A DNA stretch of 64,000 bases from Streptomyces aurantiogriseus (GTDB lineage Bacteria > Actinomycetota > Actinomycetes > Streptomycetales > Streptomycetaceae). The notes under the pieces are model-generated. The model had not been told where the DNA came from and made no database searches. It was given only the letters and a program-made list of their open reading frames with translations. The stretch lies in contig NZ_BMSX01000019.1 of NCBI RefSeq assembly GCF_014649375.1, positions 124,001-188,000 on the forward strand, read 5' to 3'. Below, piece by piece: positions 24,385 through 33,188 of the stretch. Each line of letters starts with the position of its first letter. The first letter of the stretch is position 1. The translations under genes were made by a program, and so were the position numbers.

Positions 24385-25842
24385 ATGATCAACAGTAGGA
24401 ACCTCGCACTTGGCGCCGCCGCCTTCCTGCTCCTGGCCGGTGCCGGAATCACCGCTGCGCCCGCCGCCTTCGCGGGCACGCCGGGCGGCACGCACGCCAG
24501 TGACCGCAACAGCGACTTCGACGGGGACGGCTACGACGACGTCCTGACCGGCGCTCCCGGCGGCACCGTCGGCGGTAAGAAGGGCGCGGGCTATGTCACC
24601 GTCCAGTACGGCTCGGCCAGTGGCATCGGAACCGCCGAGACCCTTCCGAGGGTGCGTACCGCCGTCTTCAGCCAGGCGTCGGCCGGGATCGCCGGCGCGG
24701 CGGAGACCGGGGACGCTTTCGGTGCCGCCGTCGCGACCGGCGACGTGAACGCGGACGGCTACGACGACGCGATCATCGGCTCGCCCGGCGAGGACCTGGG
24801 CGGGAAGGCGGACGCGGGCAGGGCGAGTGTGCTGTACGGCTCCGCGAGCGGACTGCGGGGCACCGGCAGCGTCTCTCTGGAGGCCGTGGAGCCGAAGCAG
24901 GAAGCCGGCTACGGCGGCGCTGTGGCCGCGGCCCGCTTCACCGCGGCCACCCCGGGCGACGGGATCGCCGTGTCCGACGACGAGGGCGTCGACCTGTTCT
25001 CCGACGAGGGCCTCATGCTCCGCGTCACCCGACTGGAGACCGTCGACGCCCCCGGCGGCCGGTCCGTCGTCCCGTTCCACCTGACCACCGGGAACTTCGA
25101 CGGCGACGGTTACGCCGACCTCGTCGTCTCCGGGCTCGGCCTGGTGGACGACGAGGGGGTGCGCGGCCGCTCGGTGGTGTACGAAGGCGGCGAGCACGCC
25201 CTGACCTACGCCCGCGACCTGACCGGCGGCCCGTCTGCGGCTGCCGGCGACATCAATGGTGACGGATACGACGAGCTGGTCACCGGCGAGGAGGGCAGCC
25301 CCGAGTCCGGGGGCCTCGTCTCCATCCGCTACGGCGGCGAGGACGGCCTCACCGACCTCGCCGACGAACTGACCCAGGACTCCCCCGGGATCCCCGGCAC
25401 GGCGGAGGAGGGCGACGGCTGGGGCACCGACCTGTCGGTCGCCGACTCGAACGGCGACGGCCATGCGGACATCGCGATCGGTGCTCCCGGCGAGGACATC
25501 GGCACGGTGCCCGACGCGGGCGCGGTGTGGGTGATCCGCGGCCAGGAGCGCGGCTGGACGCCGGACGGTGTGCGCTCCTTCGACCAGAACTCGACGCACG
25601 TACCCGGCTCGGCCGAGGCCGGTGACGCCTTCGGCGCCCAGGTCCGGCTCGTCGACACCGACGACGACGGCCGCGGCGAACTGCTCGCCTCGGCCCCTGG
25701 TGAGAACACGGGCGACGGCATCGCGATCGCCTTCCCGGCCGCGACCACGGGTATCACCGCCGACGGCTCCTGGCTGTACGGCGGCGGTTCCTTCGCCACC
25801 TCGGGCACGGACGCGCTCTTCGGCGCCGCGATCGACGAGTAA
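24385..25842 (+). CDS. Secreted FG-GAP/integrin-like repeat protein
   Basis: This 485-residue exported protein has a signal peptide (NLALGAAAFLLLAGAGITAA, cleaved near AFA-G) and six or seven FG-GAP repeats. Each carries a calcium-binding loop such as DFDGDGYDDVLTGAPGG, DVNADGYDDAIIGSPGED, NFDGDGYADLVV, DINGDGYDELVTG, DSNGDGHADIAIGAPGED and DTDDDGRGELLASAPGE. The repeats form a beta-propeller like the integrin alpha head. Streptomyces encode many such extracellular proteins, with roles probably in adhesion or binding to the matrix. A GGGG-rich site precedes the ATG. The gene is intact. Confidence 0.9.
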   Translation: MINSRNLALGAAAFLLLAGAGITAAPAAFAGTPGGTHASDRNSDFDGDGYDDVLTGAPGGTVGGKKGAGYVTVQYGSASGIGTAETLPRVRTAVFSQASAGIAGAAETGDAFGAAVATGDVNADGYDDAIIGSPGEDLGGKADAGRASVLYGSASGLRGTGSVSLEAVEPKQEAGYGGAVAAARFTAATPGDGIAVSDDEGVDLFSDEGLMLRVTRLETVDAPGGRSVVPFHLTTGNFDGDGYADLVVSGLGLVDDEGVRGRSVVYEGGEHALTYARDLTGGPSAAAGDINGDGYDELVTGEEGSPESGGLVSIRYGGEDGLTDLADELTQDSPGIPGTAEEGDGWGTDLSVADSNGDGHADIAIGAPGEDIGTVPDAGAVWVIRGQERGWTPDGVRSFDQNSTHVPGSAEAGDAFGAQVRLVDTDDDGRGELLASAPGENTGDGIAIAFPAATTGITADGSWLYGGGSFATSGTDALFGAAIDE

Positions 25843-25879
25843 CGCGACAAGCCGATGCCTGTCGACTCGGTCTCATGGG

Positions 25880-26590
25880 GAGCCTCTCACGGCGGCTGGT
25901 GCGGTTTTCCTGGCCGAAAGCCGGAAGGTGCTGGCCGCGGTGGACGCCGCGATGTTGCGCGCCCAGCGCAGCGGCCGCCCGCACCGGCTGGTGGTAGCCG
26001 CGCGGCAGGGCACCGGCTCCGGGCTGCTGGCCGACGTGGTGCGTGCCTATCGCCGCCAGCCCGGTGCGGCTGACGTCGAGGTCGTGTTCACCCGGGACCA
26101 GATCGACTTGGTGCGCAACGGTTCGGCGGACATCGCGTTGGCGTGCGACCACGGCGTTCTCGACGGAATGGAATTCTCCGAGCTCGTGAAGGTGGAAACA
26201 TTCGCGTTGCTACCGCTGGACCATTCCCTCGCGGCGAAACCGGCTGTTTCGGTTGCCGATATCGTGCAGGACGAGCTTTTCCGGCCGCTTTCGTCGGCGG
26301 TCGCGCCAGAGGCCATGCTCGACGAGATCGTCGACAAAGTCGCGATGGGCGAACTGATCACGATGGTAGGGGCGAGCGCGACCGACCGGATCGGATCCGC
26401 CGTCACGGCTGTTCCTGTTGTCGACGCACCGCCGACGCTGCTGGTGCTGACATGGCGGCAGGACGTCCCGGCCGCGACGCGTGACGCGTTCGTGCACACC
26501 GCACAGCGCGTGGCAGCCGGGACGCGGGCCTCTCAGCCCCAGGGGCCCAGCTGGGTGGCGCCGCCGCGACAACCAGCTCGAAGCCCGTGA
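25880..26590 (+). pseudogene. LysR-type regulator lacking its DNA-binding domain
   Basis: The frame from about 25880 to TGA 26588 encodes a LysR effector-binding domain: LTAAGAVFLAESRKVLAAVD (end of the linker helix), HRLVVAARQGTGSGLLADVV, VEVVFTRDQIDLVRNGSADI and TWRQDVPAATRDAFVHTAQR. The N-terminal ~60-residue winged helix is missing. The sequence before 25880 is the downstream region of the FG-GAP gene, with no start or ribosome site. It is a truncated remnant overlapping the tail of an SDR remnant on the other strand. Confidence 0.7.
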
Positions 26591-26683
26591 TGTAACTGCT
26601 TTGATCCGATGCGAGGAACAGGATCGCGTCGGCCTGTTCCTCCGGCCGCCCCCACCGGCCCAGCGGGATGCCCGCCGGCTGGC
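26533..26683 (-). pseudogene. C-terminal tail of a short-chain dehydrogenase
   Basis: The reverse strand reads IPLGRWGRPEEQADAILFLA, then SDQSSYITGFELVV, the standard C-terminal motif of classical SDR enzymes. After one frame change it ends GGATQLGPWG at TGA 26533. The Rossmann and catalytic parts are absent. It is truncated at the boundary with the 51-residue ORF that precedes it. Confidence 0.65.
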
Positions 26684-26839
26684 TCACTCGTCGAAGTGCT
26701 CGTCAGTGACGTGGCCGAGCATGGCGAATCCGAAGGTCGCGGCGTTCGCGACCAGACCTTCGAGGTCACTCCAGAAATCGCCGAGCACCAGGAGCGCTTC
26801 GCCAAACTCATCAGCCACCGCGCTCATCAGCCACCGCAT
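26684..26839 (-). CDS. Small acidic ORF (51 residues) behind an SDR gene
   Basis: ATG 26839 is preceded by GGCGAGGGG and opens 51 codons. The product reads RWLMSAVADEFGEALLVLGD, FWSDLEGLVANAATFGFAML and GHVTDEHFDE. It is acidic, helical and hydrophobic in places, with no known motif. It begins 22 bp after the SDR gene on the same strand, so it could be cotranscribed with it. I do not recognise the family. The composition and ribosome site are better than chance, but it might be a fragment. Confidence 0.45.
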   Translation of the reverse strand: MRWLMSAVADEFGEALLVLGDFWSDLEGLVANAATFGFAMLGHVTDEHFDE

Positions 26840-26861
26840 CCCCTCGCCTTGGGGGTCGCGG

Positions 26862-27575
26862 TCAGTCGAGCGGGACGCCCGTATGGCGTTCCAGGACTTG
26901 GATCAAGTGAGCCTGGAATTCTTCGCCTTGCGCTGCGGGGTGTGGTGTCTGCGTCCGGCGGTGGTACCAGTAGCCGCCGGTGCTCGGGGTCACGTCGTGG
27001 TGGGTGGCGAGCCACACCTGTGTCCGGTGGCCGGCGGTCAGGTCGTCCGGTGCGCCTGCACCGCCCATGCGGGTGGGGACCCACCCTGGGTCGACCGCAT
27101 GGCTGGTGGTTCCTTCCCACCGGGACGCGAGGGCGAGCGCGAGGGTGGTGACCCACAGTTTGCTGTCGTCGTAGGAAGCGGTGCCGTCGGCCAGTCGTCG
27201 CAGGTCGGTGGAGCCGGTTCGGTGCATGGAGCTGCTGAGACAGATGAGCCTGGCCGGTTTGTCCATCAGGGCCGTCAGCACGTACGGCGCGATCGTGTTG
27301 ACAGTGATCGCCTCCGGAGAGCGCATGGTGCCGGCGTTGTGAATGACGGCGTCGAAGCGGCCGAACTCGGCGGCCTGCCGGGCAACGCCGCGGATCTCGT
27401 CCAGCTCGGCGAGATCCCCGGTGATGACACCTTTCCACCGGGCGGTGTCATCCGCGTCGGTGAGACGCTCCGGGTTGCGGACGTGGACAACCACGTCGTG
27501 GCCGTCGTCGGCCAACGCGTTCGCCGTGTTGCGCCCGAGCCCGCTGGACGCTCCGGTCACCAGAATCAGTGCCAT
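26862..27575 (-). CDS. Short-chain dehydrogenase/reductase
   Basis: The 237-residue SDR has the NAD(P)-binding TGASSGLGRNTANALADDGH at the N-terminus, the HNAG motif (AVIHNAGTM), Ser in LICLSSSMHRTG and the catalytic YxxxK as SYDDSKLWVTTLALALA. The closing part VDPGWVPTRMGGAGAPDD is typical. The substrate is unknown; such enzymes often sit beside XRE/MmyB regulators in Streptomyces, and an MmyB remnant lies just upstream. The ATG at 27575 gives the expected length. Confidence 0.88.
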   Translation of the reverse strand: MALILVTGASSGLGRNTANALADDGHDVVVHVRNPERLTDADDTARWKGVITGDLAELDEIRGVARQAAEFGRFDAVIHNAGTMRSPEAITVNTIAPYVLTALMDKPARLICLSSSMHRTGSTDLRRLADGTASYDDSKLWVTTLALALASRWEGTTSHAVDPGWVPTRMGGAGAPDDLTAGHRTQVWLATHHDVTPSTGGYWYHRRTQTPHPAAQGEEFQAHLIQVLERHTGVPLD

Positions 27576-27719
27576 GTCAGTCGTCTTTTCTCTGTGTGGC
27601 GATGGATGCGCTGAACTGGTCGGGAGTACCCCCCCTCGCCGAGGTCGGCTCCACGGCCGAGCAGCCTCCGAAAACCGGACCGGCTCACGGTGACAGGTCG
27701 ACGACGGTTCTTTCGGTGA

Positions 27720-28030
27720 TCAATTCGGCGGAGTGGTCGGCGACTTGGGAGAAGAGGCGGCGGGGTCGCGGGTGGCGGCCCAGGAGGCGAGCAGGTGCAG
27801 GCCTTCTTCGGAGGGGGAGCCGGGTTCGGCGGAGTAGATGGTGAGGGTGAGGCCGGGTTCGGCGGCCATGGCCAGGGCTTCCCAGGCGAGGGTGAGGTCG
27901 CCGACGACCGGGTGGTGGAAGCGTTTGATGCCGGTGCCGTGGCGGGTGACGTTGTGGGCACCCCAGCGGGTGCGGAAGGCGTCCCAGCGGGTGGACAGCT
28001 CGCCCACCAGGTCGTGGAGGCCGCCGCGAG
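27720..28030 (-). pseudogene. C-terminal fragment of an MmyB-like XRE regulator
   Basis: The frame reads LHDLVGELSTRWDAFRTRWG, then HHPVVGDLTLAWEALAMAAE and IYSAEPGSPSEEGLHLLASW, the MmyB-like ligand-binding end of an XRE regulator. It is clearly paralogous to the intact regulator at 36378-37247. The N-terminal helix-turn-helix and the first half of the ligand domain are missing. It probably once regulated the SDR gene downstream. Confidence 0.7.
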
Positions 28031-28139
28031 CACCGGACCCAGTCCCTGCCCGTGATCAGCGATCGCCGTAGGCGTTCGTCGAGTCATGTCTGTGTCCCCC
28101 TGCCGGGGGCTGTCGGTGTTCTGGGAGGCCGCGGCACCG

Positions 28140-28310
28140 GTGCAAGCTGTACCGCGGCGTGATCCAGCTGCAGAACGGCTTCTCCCCCGAGGGCATCGCC
28201 ATCCAGGGGCACACGGCCTACACCGGTCGCCGGCCGACGGTTCGGTCGACCGGATCGACCCGATCGACCTGCGCACCGGCCCGCGGGCGTTGGCCGCAGC
28301 ACTCACTCCG
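28140..28310 (+). pseudogene. SMP-30/NHL-like protein N-terminal fragment
   Basis: A short forward stretch reads VIQLQNGFSPEGIAIQGHTA with YTG, then after a frame change ADGSVDRIDPIDLRTG. This resembles the first blade of secreted SMP-30/gluconolactonase-like beta-propeller proteins. No start, signal peptide or remainder is present. The call rests on about 45 residues. Confidence 0.4.
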
Positions 28311-28314
28311 ACGG

Positions 28315-29361
28315 TCAGGACGCTGTCTGCTGCTGAAGCGGTTCGAAGGAGATGTGCGGGGACAGGGCGCGGAGGAAGCCGGGCGCGTCGAAGATCTCGC
28401 CGGCGGAGGCAACACCGACCGTGCGGGTCTGGCCGGTGAGGATGCGGTGCACCGCCTCCACCGCGAGCGGCGCGCTGACGGCGTAGATGTCCTGGCCGCT
28501 TGCCACAGCCCGCCGTTCGGTGCCGCCGGAACGTACGACGGCGTCGACGAGGAAGGTCTGGTCGGACCGCCCGTTCTCATCGGCTGCGGTCGGCGCCGGT
28601 GTGTCCGGGGCTGAGAGGTCTCTGGCCGCTTCGGTCGTCATGTGGGTGCGTACGTCGGGGATGGAGAGGTGGCTGGGGATGGTGACTACGTCGGCCATCG
28701 TGAACTCCCCGATGACTTCCCTGGTGCCCATGGGGTCGGGGAAGGACCACTTCAGAATCGTCGGCTGGTCGTCGTGGTACTCCAACCGCCCGTCCGTGTA
28801 GCGGACGCGCCGGCCGTTGCGCCGGTCCCGGGAGACCGTACCGGCGGTGCGTGTCCCGGGGGTCGGGTGCCAACTGCTCAGTCCGTATGCGATGTTCGCT
28901 TCGTCGGCCGCCGTCCAGTCGCCCATCGCGGCGGTGGCCAGCAGGTCGCCCAGGCCGCCGTAGAAGGCCATCGCGGGGACGATCACCGCTCCCGCCGCGC
29001 GGGCGCGGTCCGCGAAGTGCGTGAACGTGTCGAGGTTGGCCTCGATCTCGGCCGCCACATCGACGTACGGGATCCCTGAGCGCAGTGCCGCCTCGATCAC
29101 GGGAGCGGCAGTCATGGCGAAGGGCCCGGCGCAGTTGATCACAGCGTCTGCACCGTCCAGGGCGCGGTCGAGCGAGGCAGGGTCGTCGACCGACGCCGGC
29201 CGGACCTCGAGTCCGGGTGCGGATGCCGCCAGCGCCCGCAGCTTGCCGGCGTCGCGGCCGGAGAGAACCGGGACGAACCCGCGATCCCGCAGCTGTGCCA
29301 CCACAAAGCGTCCGGTGTGTCCGTACGCGCCGAACACCGTCACCGTCTGTCCCGATCCCAT
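28315..29361 (-). CDS. Saccharopine dehydrogenase-like NAD(P)-binding protein
   Basis: The product is about 348 residues. GGGGGAGAA precedes ATG 29361. A Rossmann start VTVFGAYGHTGRFVVAQLRD is followed by VLSGRDAGKLRALAASAPGL, DGADAVINCAGPFAMTAAPV and ALRSGIPYVDVAAEIEANLD, all typical of saccharopine-dehydrogenase-like trans-acting enoyl reductases or oxidoreductases. The C-terminal half is a substrate domain. The reaction is not known. It is divergent from the GlxA-type regulator 101 bp away, which is the probable controller. Confidence 0.85.
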   Translation of the reverse strand: MGSGQTVTVFGAYGHTGRFVVAQLRDRGFVPVLSGRDAGKLRALAASAPGLEVRPASVDDPASLDRALDGADAVINCAGPFAMTAAPVIEAALRSGIPYVDVAAEIEANLDTFTHFADRARAAGAVIVPAMAFYGGLGDLLATAAMGDWTAADEANIAYGLSSWHPTPGTRTAGTVSRDRRNGRRVRYTDGRLEYHDDQPTILKWSFPDPMGTREVIGEFTMADVVTIPSHLSIPDVRTHMTTEAARDLSAPDTPAPTAADENGRSDQTFLVDAVVRSGGTERRAVASGQDIYAVSAPLAVEAVHRILTGQTRTVGVASAGEIFDAPGFLRALSPHISFEPLQQQTAS

Positions 29362-29462
29362 GGGTTCTCCCCCGTGCTCGAATGATCCACTGAGGACATC
29401 CTGGCGAGGGCGGGCGCCCCGGCGTGAGTGTCCGGAACGACTTACCCCGTACAATTTCAGAC

Positions 29463-30440
29463 ATGGGCACTGTCGCGCTGGCCGTCACCGAGGGGATGCT
29501 GCACTTCGAACTGTCCATGGCGTACGAGGTGTTCGAAGCCGCTCCGGTCGGCGTGGCCGTCCCCTGGTACGACGTCGAAGTCTGCGGGTCGGACGCTGTA
29601 CAGGTCGGCCGGTTCCGGCTGGAGCCCGACCAGGGGCTCGACCGCCTCCGGCATGCCGGCACCGTGATCGTCCCCGGCTGGGCGGATGTCGACGAGGACC
29701 CGCCCGCCGTTCTCGTCGGCGCGGTGCGTGCGGCCCACGAGGCAGGTGCGCGCGTGGCCTCCCTGTGCACGGGCGCGTTCGTGCTGGCCGCCGCCGGTCT
29801 GCTGGACGGCAAGCGCGCGACCACGCACTGGGCGCACACCGGGGCCCTGGCCGCCCGCTACCCGCGGGTGGAGGTCGATCCGGACGTGCTCTACGTGGAC
29901 AACGGCAGCGTGCTCACCTCCGCCGGCAAGGCCGCCGCGATGGACCTGTGCCTGCACCTCGTCCGTCTCGACCACGGCTCGTCCGTCGCCAACGCCGTCG
30001 CCCGCCGCCTGGTCGTACCGCCGCACCGAGCCGGCGGCCAGGCCCAGTTCGTCGCCGCCCCGGTGCCCGCCCGGGAGGACCACCCGCTCGCCTTGCTGTT
30101 GCCCTGGGCGATCGAACGCCTCGACCACCCACTCACCGTGGAGGACCTGGCACGCCAGGCACGGATGAGCTCGCGCCATCTGGGCCGCCACTTCAGGGCG
30201 GTGACCGGCACCACTCCGCTGCAATGGCTGCTGACACAACGAATCCGCCGCGCCCAGGAGTTGCTGGAGACCACCGACGACGTTGTCGACGCCATCGCGA
30301 CAGCCACCGGCATGGGCACCGCCGCGACGCTGCGCCGACACTTCAACCGCACCGTCGGCGTGCCTCCGGACACCTACCGCCGGACTTTCCGCTCACGACC
30401 CCACACCGACTCGAACGACGACCGGCAGCGCCGACGCTGA
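29463..30440 (+). CDS. GlxA-family AraC-type regulator with DJ-1/PfpI domain
   Basis: The 325-residue regulator has an N-terminal DJ-1/PfpI-like amidotransferase fold (residues ~1-170) with ARVASLCTGAFVLAAAGLLD, where Cys takes the nucleophile-elbow position, and KRATTHWAHT. A C-terminal AraC/XylS double helix-turn-helix follows (VEDLARQARMSSRHLGRHFR and TATGMGTAATLRRHFNRTVG). The ATG at 29463 is used because the longer frame is not family-like. The divergent saccharopine-dehydrogenase-like gene is its likely target. Confidence 0.9.
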   Translation: MGTVALAVTEGMLHFELSMAYEVFEAAPVGVAVPWYDVEVCGSDAVQVGRFRLEPDQGLDRLRHAGTVIVPGWADVDEDPPAVLVGAVRAAHEAGARVASLCTGAFVLAAAGLLDGKRATTHWAHTGALAARYPRVEVDPDVLYVDNGSVLTSAGKAAAMDLCLHLVRLDHGSSVANAVARRLVVPPHRAGGQAQFVAAPVPAREDHPLALLLPWAIERLDHPLTVEDLARQARMSSRHLGRHFRAVTGTTPLQWLLTQRIRRAQELLETTDDVVDAIATATGMGTAATLRRHFNRTVGVPPDTYRRTFRSRPHTDSNDDRQRRR

Positions 30441-30565
30441 CGGCGTCCCAGCTTTACGGCCCATTCGTGATGAACACCCGTAAAAAGGGCCAACAGGCCT
30501 TCGAGGACTACCAGGCGGGCCGACTCGGCGTCATCCCCGCCCAGCGACTCCCCCGCACTTCCTGA
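30441..30565 (+). pseudogene. Pirin C-terminal fragment
   Basis: Directly after the GlxA regulator stop, a forward stretch reads LYGPFVMNTRKKGQQAFEDY and then QAGRLGVIPAQ, the characteristic C-terminal end of pirin-family cupins. Nothing of the preceding ~250 residues is present. It overlaps the end of the patatin-monooxygenase gene on the other strand by 35 bp. Confidence 0.65.
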
Positions 30566-33041
30566 ACTCGACGTCGTAGGCCGCGGCTTCGAACTGTGCC
30601 AGGCGTCGGCGCATTCGTCCCGTCGACCATGGCCAGCTGAAGCTGTTGACGCCGTTGTCGTCGAGGTAGTAGCTCGAGCAGCCGCCGGCGTTGTAGACGG
30701 TGGAGGGCAACGCCTGCTGGACCTCGGCTCGGAAGGCGGCCTGGACTTCGGGGCGCACGTCCATGCTTGCCCAGTCCGCCGCCCGGAAGTGGCGTACCGC
30801 TCCGGCCACGTACTCCAGTTGGGCTTCGAGCACCATGAAGGCCGAGGAGTGTCCGGTGCCGAGGTGCGGGCCGAGGAGGACGAACGCGTTGGGGAATCCG
30901 CTGACAGTGGTGCCCAGGTAGGCGTCGGGGCTTCCCTTCCAGTGGTCGTCGAGGCTGGCGCCGTCACCGTCGAACACGCGGCGGGCGATGGGCATGTCGA
31001 GGATGTGGAAGCCGGTGCCCAGAATGATGGTGTCCACGTCGGCACTGCTGCCGTCCGCGCCGACGACCCGGTTGCCCTGGACGCTCTCGACCGCGGTGGC
31101 GTGAACGCTGACGTTGGGCCGGGTCAGTGCGGGGTAGTACGTGTTGGACAGCAACAGGCGTTTGCAGCCGAGGGTGTAGTCGGGGGTCAGTGCCCGGCGG
31201 AGCTGCGGGTCCTTGACCGTTGCCCTGAGATGGAGATCGCCCACCTTCTGCACCGCGCGCAGGAGGGACGGGTGCCTGAACCCCACGCCCAGCGTCTCCA
31301 TCGCCGCGTACTCCGCGGTGCGCAGGGCTCGTTGCGCCGCCGGGAAGCGTCGCATGAACCAGCGTTCGACGTGCGGTACGTAGTGGTCCGGCTTGGGCAG
31401 CACCCACTGGGCCGTGCGCTGGAACAGGTGCAGTCGGCTCACGTGCGGCTGGATCGCCGGCACGAACTGCACGGCCGACGCACCGCTGCCGAGGACGGCC
31501 ACGCGCGCGCCTTTCAGTTCGTGGTCGTGGCGCCAGCGAGAGGAGTGGAAGACCTCGCCGGGGAAGTCGGCCAGGCCGGGGAGGTCCGGGGTCAGCGGCT
31601 CGTGCCAGGGGCCCGCGGCCGCGATCAGGAAGCGGGCGGTGTAGCGGTCGCGGCTGGTCTCGACGTGCCAACGGGCTTCGTGCGGGTGCCACTGTGCCCG
31701 TGTGACCTCGGTGCCGAAGCGGATGAGTGGCGTGATCCCGTACGTGGCCGCCGTGTTCTCGAGGTAGGAGCGGATCTCGGCCTGGCCGGCGAAAGCACGC
31801 GTCCACTCAGGGTTGGGCGCGAAGGAGTAGGAGTACAGGGCGGACGGGACGTCGCACGCACAGCCCGGATAGGTGTTGTCCCGCCACGTGCCGCCGAGTT
31901 CGTCCGCTTTCTCGAGGAGCACGACGTCGCGTACGCCTGACTGCCGCAGCTTGACAGCGGCCCCGATGCCGGAGATCCCGCTGCCTATGATCAGCACTTC
32001 CACGTCGTGGGTCCCGGAGATGCGAGCTGCTCCTTGCGCATCGGGGCGAGGCAGGTCGGGCTGCTGCCGGGCGTCGGGTCGACGGGGGTGTGGCACGGCC
32101 GTCCGGAGGCGGTCGCGGACGACGGTCCGAGTGGTGCGCAGAGATCTCTCCAGCACTGCCAGGCGGCGCCGGGGGTCCATGAGGTTGCCGCCCATCGTGT
32201 TCAAGTCGGCGACCGTGGGCTCGATACGGATCACCCGGGTGCCGGCCGCCTGCAGCGTGGCACATTCGGCGTTGAGGGTGCGGGTCATGACACGGCGCAG
32301 CACAGCCTCGGCCCGGCCGAGTCCCGTACGGCGTCCCGGAGCGACGGAACTCATCGGCGCCACGACGTACACCTCATCGAGTCCGCGGGACGCCAGCAGA
32401 TCCGCCGAGGTCGGGGAACTGATGCCGCCGTCGGCGTAGAGCCGGCCGCCGATGCGCACCGGCGGGAACCATCCGGGAATCGCCCACGAAGCGCGGAGCG
32501 CGTCGCGCAAGGCGGCCTCCGGGTGCCCGAGAAGTCTGCGTATGCCCGTGTCGAAATCGGTCGCCACCAGCCAGGTCGCGGGGTGCTGGACCCACGCGCC
32601 GTCGGGCGCCAGGTGGTCGGCCAGGGCTGCCAGCCATGCCGCATCGCCGCGCCCTCGCGGCAGTAAGCCGGACACTCCGGTCAGAGCGGGAACGCCACCG
32701 CGCAGCGCCCGCCCGGCCAACCGCGCTGATCCCAACAGGACCGCCGGCCGCGGCGGCGTCCGGCGGGGCGGATGCGCGAAGTGACGTACCAGTTCAGGGC
32801 GGGAGTCCCCAGCGGCGAGCTGCGCCGCGAGCAGTTCCTCCGCACCGATGCCGGCGCCCAGCATCGCCGCCACTTCCGCCCCGGCCGAGGTCCCCACCAG
32901 GACGTCGGCGCTCCGCAGGTCCCATGACACCGCCTGCTGCAGCGAGTGCAGGGCGCCGATCATCCAGGCGGCACCGAGGGTGCCACCGCAGCCGAGGACC
33001 AGGCCCCGGGAAGGAGCAGTTCGCGTGCCGTTCGTGGTCAC
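30531..33041 (-). CDS. Patatin-like lipase fused to Baeyer-Villiger monooxygenase
   Basis: One uninterrupted frame of 836 residues joins two enzymes. Residues ~10-310 are a patatin-like phospholipase: oxyanion loop GCGGTLGAAW at 17-26, nucleophile Ser52 in VGTSAGAEV and catalytic Asp204 in YADGGISS. A Pro/Arg-rich linker at ~318-342 leads to a class B flavin monooxygenase: FAD motif GSGISG at 353-358, the Baeyer-Villiger fingerprint FPGEVFHSSRW at 493-503 and the NADPH motif GSGASA at 518-523. The first half would hydrolyse lipid or ester bonds; the second would turn ketones into esters or lactones. The gene is divergent from a TetR gene that probably represses it. Both halves look complete. 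Confidence 0.85.
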   Translation of the reverse strand: MTTNGTRTAPSRGLVLGCGGTLGAAWMIGALHSLQQAVSWDLRSADVLVGTSAGAEVAAMLGAGIGAEELLAAQLAAGDSRPELVRHFAHPPRRTPPRPAVLLGSARLAGRALRGGVPALTGVSGLLPRGRGDAAWLAALADHLAPDGAWVQHPATWLVATDFDTGIRRLLGHPEAALRDALRASWAIPGWFPPVRIGGRLYADGGISSPTSADLLASRGLDEVYVVAPMSSVAPGRRTGLGRAEAVLRRVMTRTLNAECATLQAAGTRVIRIEPTVADLNTMGGNLMDPRRRLAVLERSLRTTRTVVRDRLRTAVPHPRRPDARQQPDLPRPDAQGAARISGTHDVEVLIIGSGISGIGAAVKLRQSGVRDVVLLEKADELGGTWRDNTYPGCACDVPSALYSYSFAPNPEWTRAFAGQAEIRSYLENTAATYGITPLIRFGTEVTRAQWHPHEARWHVETSRDRYTARFLIAAAGPWHEPLTPDLPGLADFPGEVFHSSRWRHDHELKGARVAVLGSGASAVQFVPAIQPHVSRLHLFQRTAQWVLPKPDHYVPHVERWFMRRFPAAQRALRTAEYAAMETLGVGFRHPSLLRAVQKVGDLHLRATVKDPQLRRALTPDYTLGCKRLLLSNTYYPALTRPNVSVHATAVESVQGNRVVGADGSSADVDTIILGTGFHILDMPIARRVFDGDGASLDDHWKGSPDAYLGTTVSGFPNAFVLLGPHLGTGHSSAFMVLEAQLEYVAGAVRHFRAADWASMDVRPEVQAAFRAEVQQALPSTVYNAGGCSSYYLDDNGVNSFSWPWSTGRMRRRLAQFEAAAYDVEFRKCGGVAGRG

Positions 33042-33082
33042 TGAGCTCTCCGCCCATTCGATCGAGATACCGATGAGATCTG

Positions 33083-33097
33083 GATACTAGCGGTATC
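33083..33097. promoter_or_regulatory. TetR-type operator between monooxygenase fusion and TetR
   Basis: GATAC-TAGCG-GTATC is a perfect 5-bp dyad 42 bp from the fusion gene start and 92 bp before the TetR start. A further half-site AGATACCG lies at 33065, which with CGGTATCT at 33091 makes a second, wider 8-bp inverted repeat. Confidence 0.6.
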
Positions 33098-33188
33098 TAA
33101 AGCCGGGCAGCAGTCTCTGTCGGGGATAGGATCCGAGAGCTCGAGGGCTTCACGGGAAGCCGTGCAGGACGGACAGGGGAAACAGGAC

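Noticed and set aside
29021..30565. A 514-residue forward frame overlapping the GlxA regulator
   Set aside because: It runs antisense to the saccharopine-dehydrogenase-like gene and out of frame with the regulator; only its last 41 codons match a family (pirin), as a remnant.
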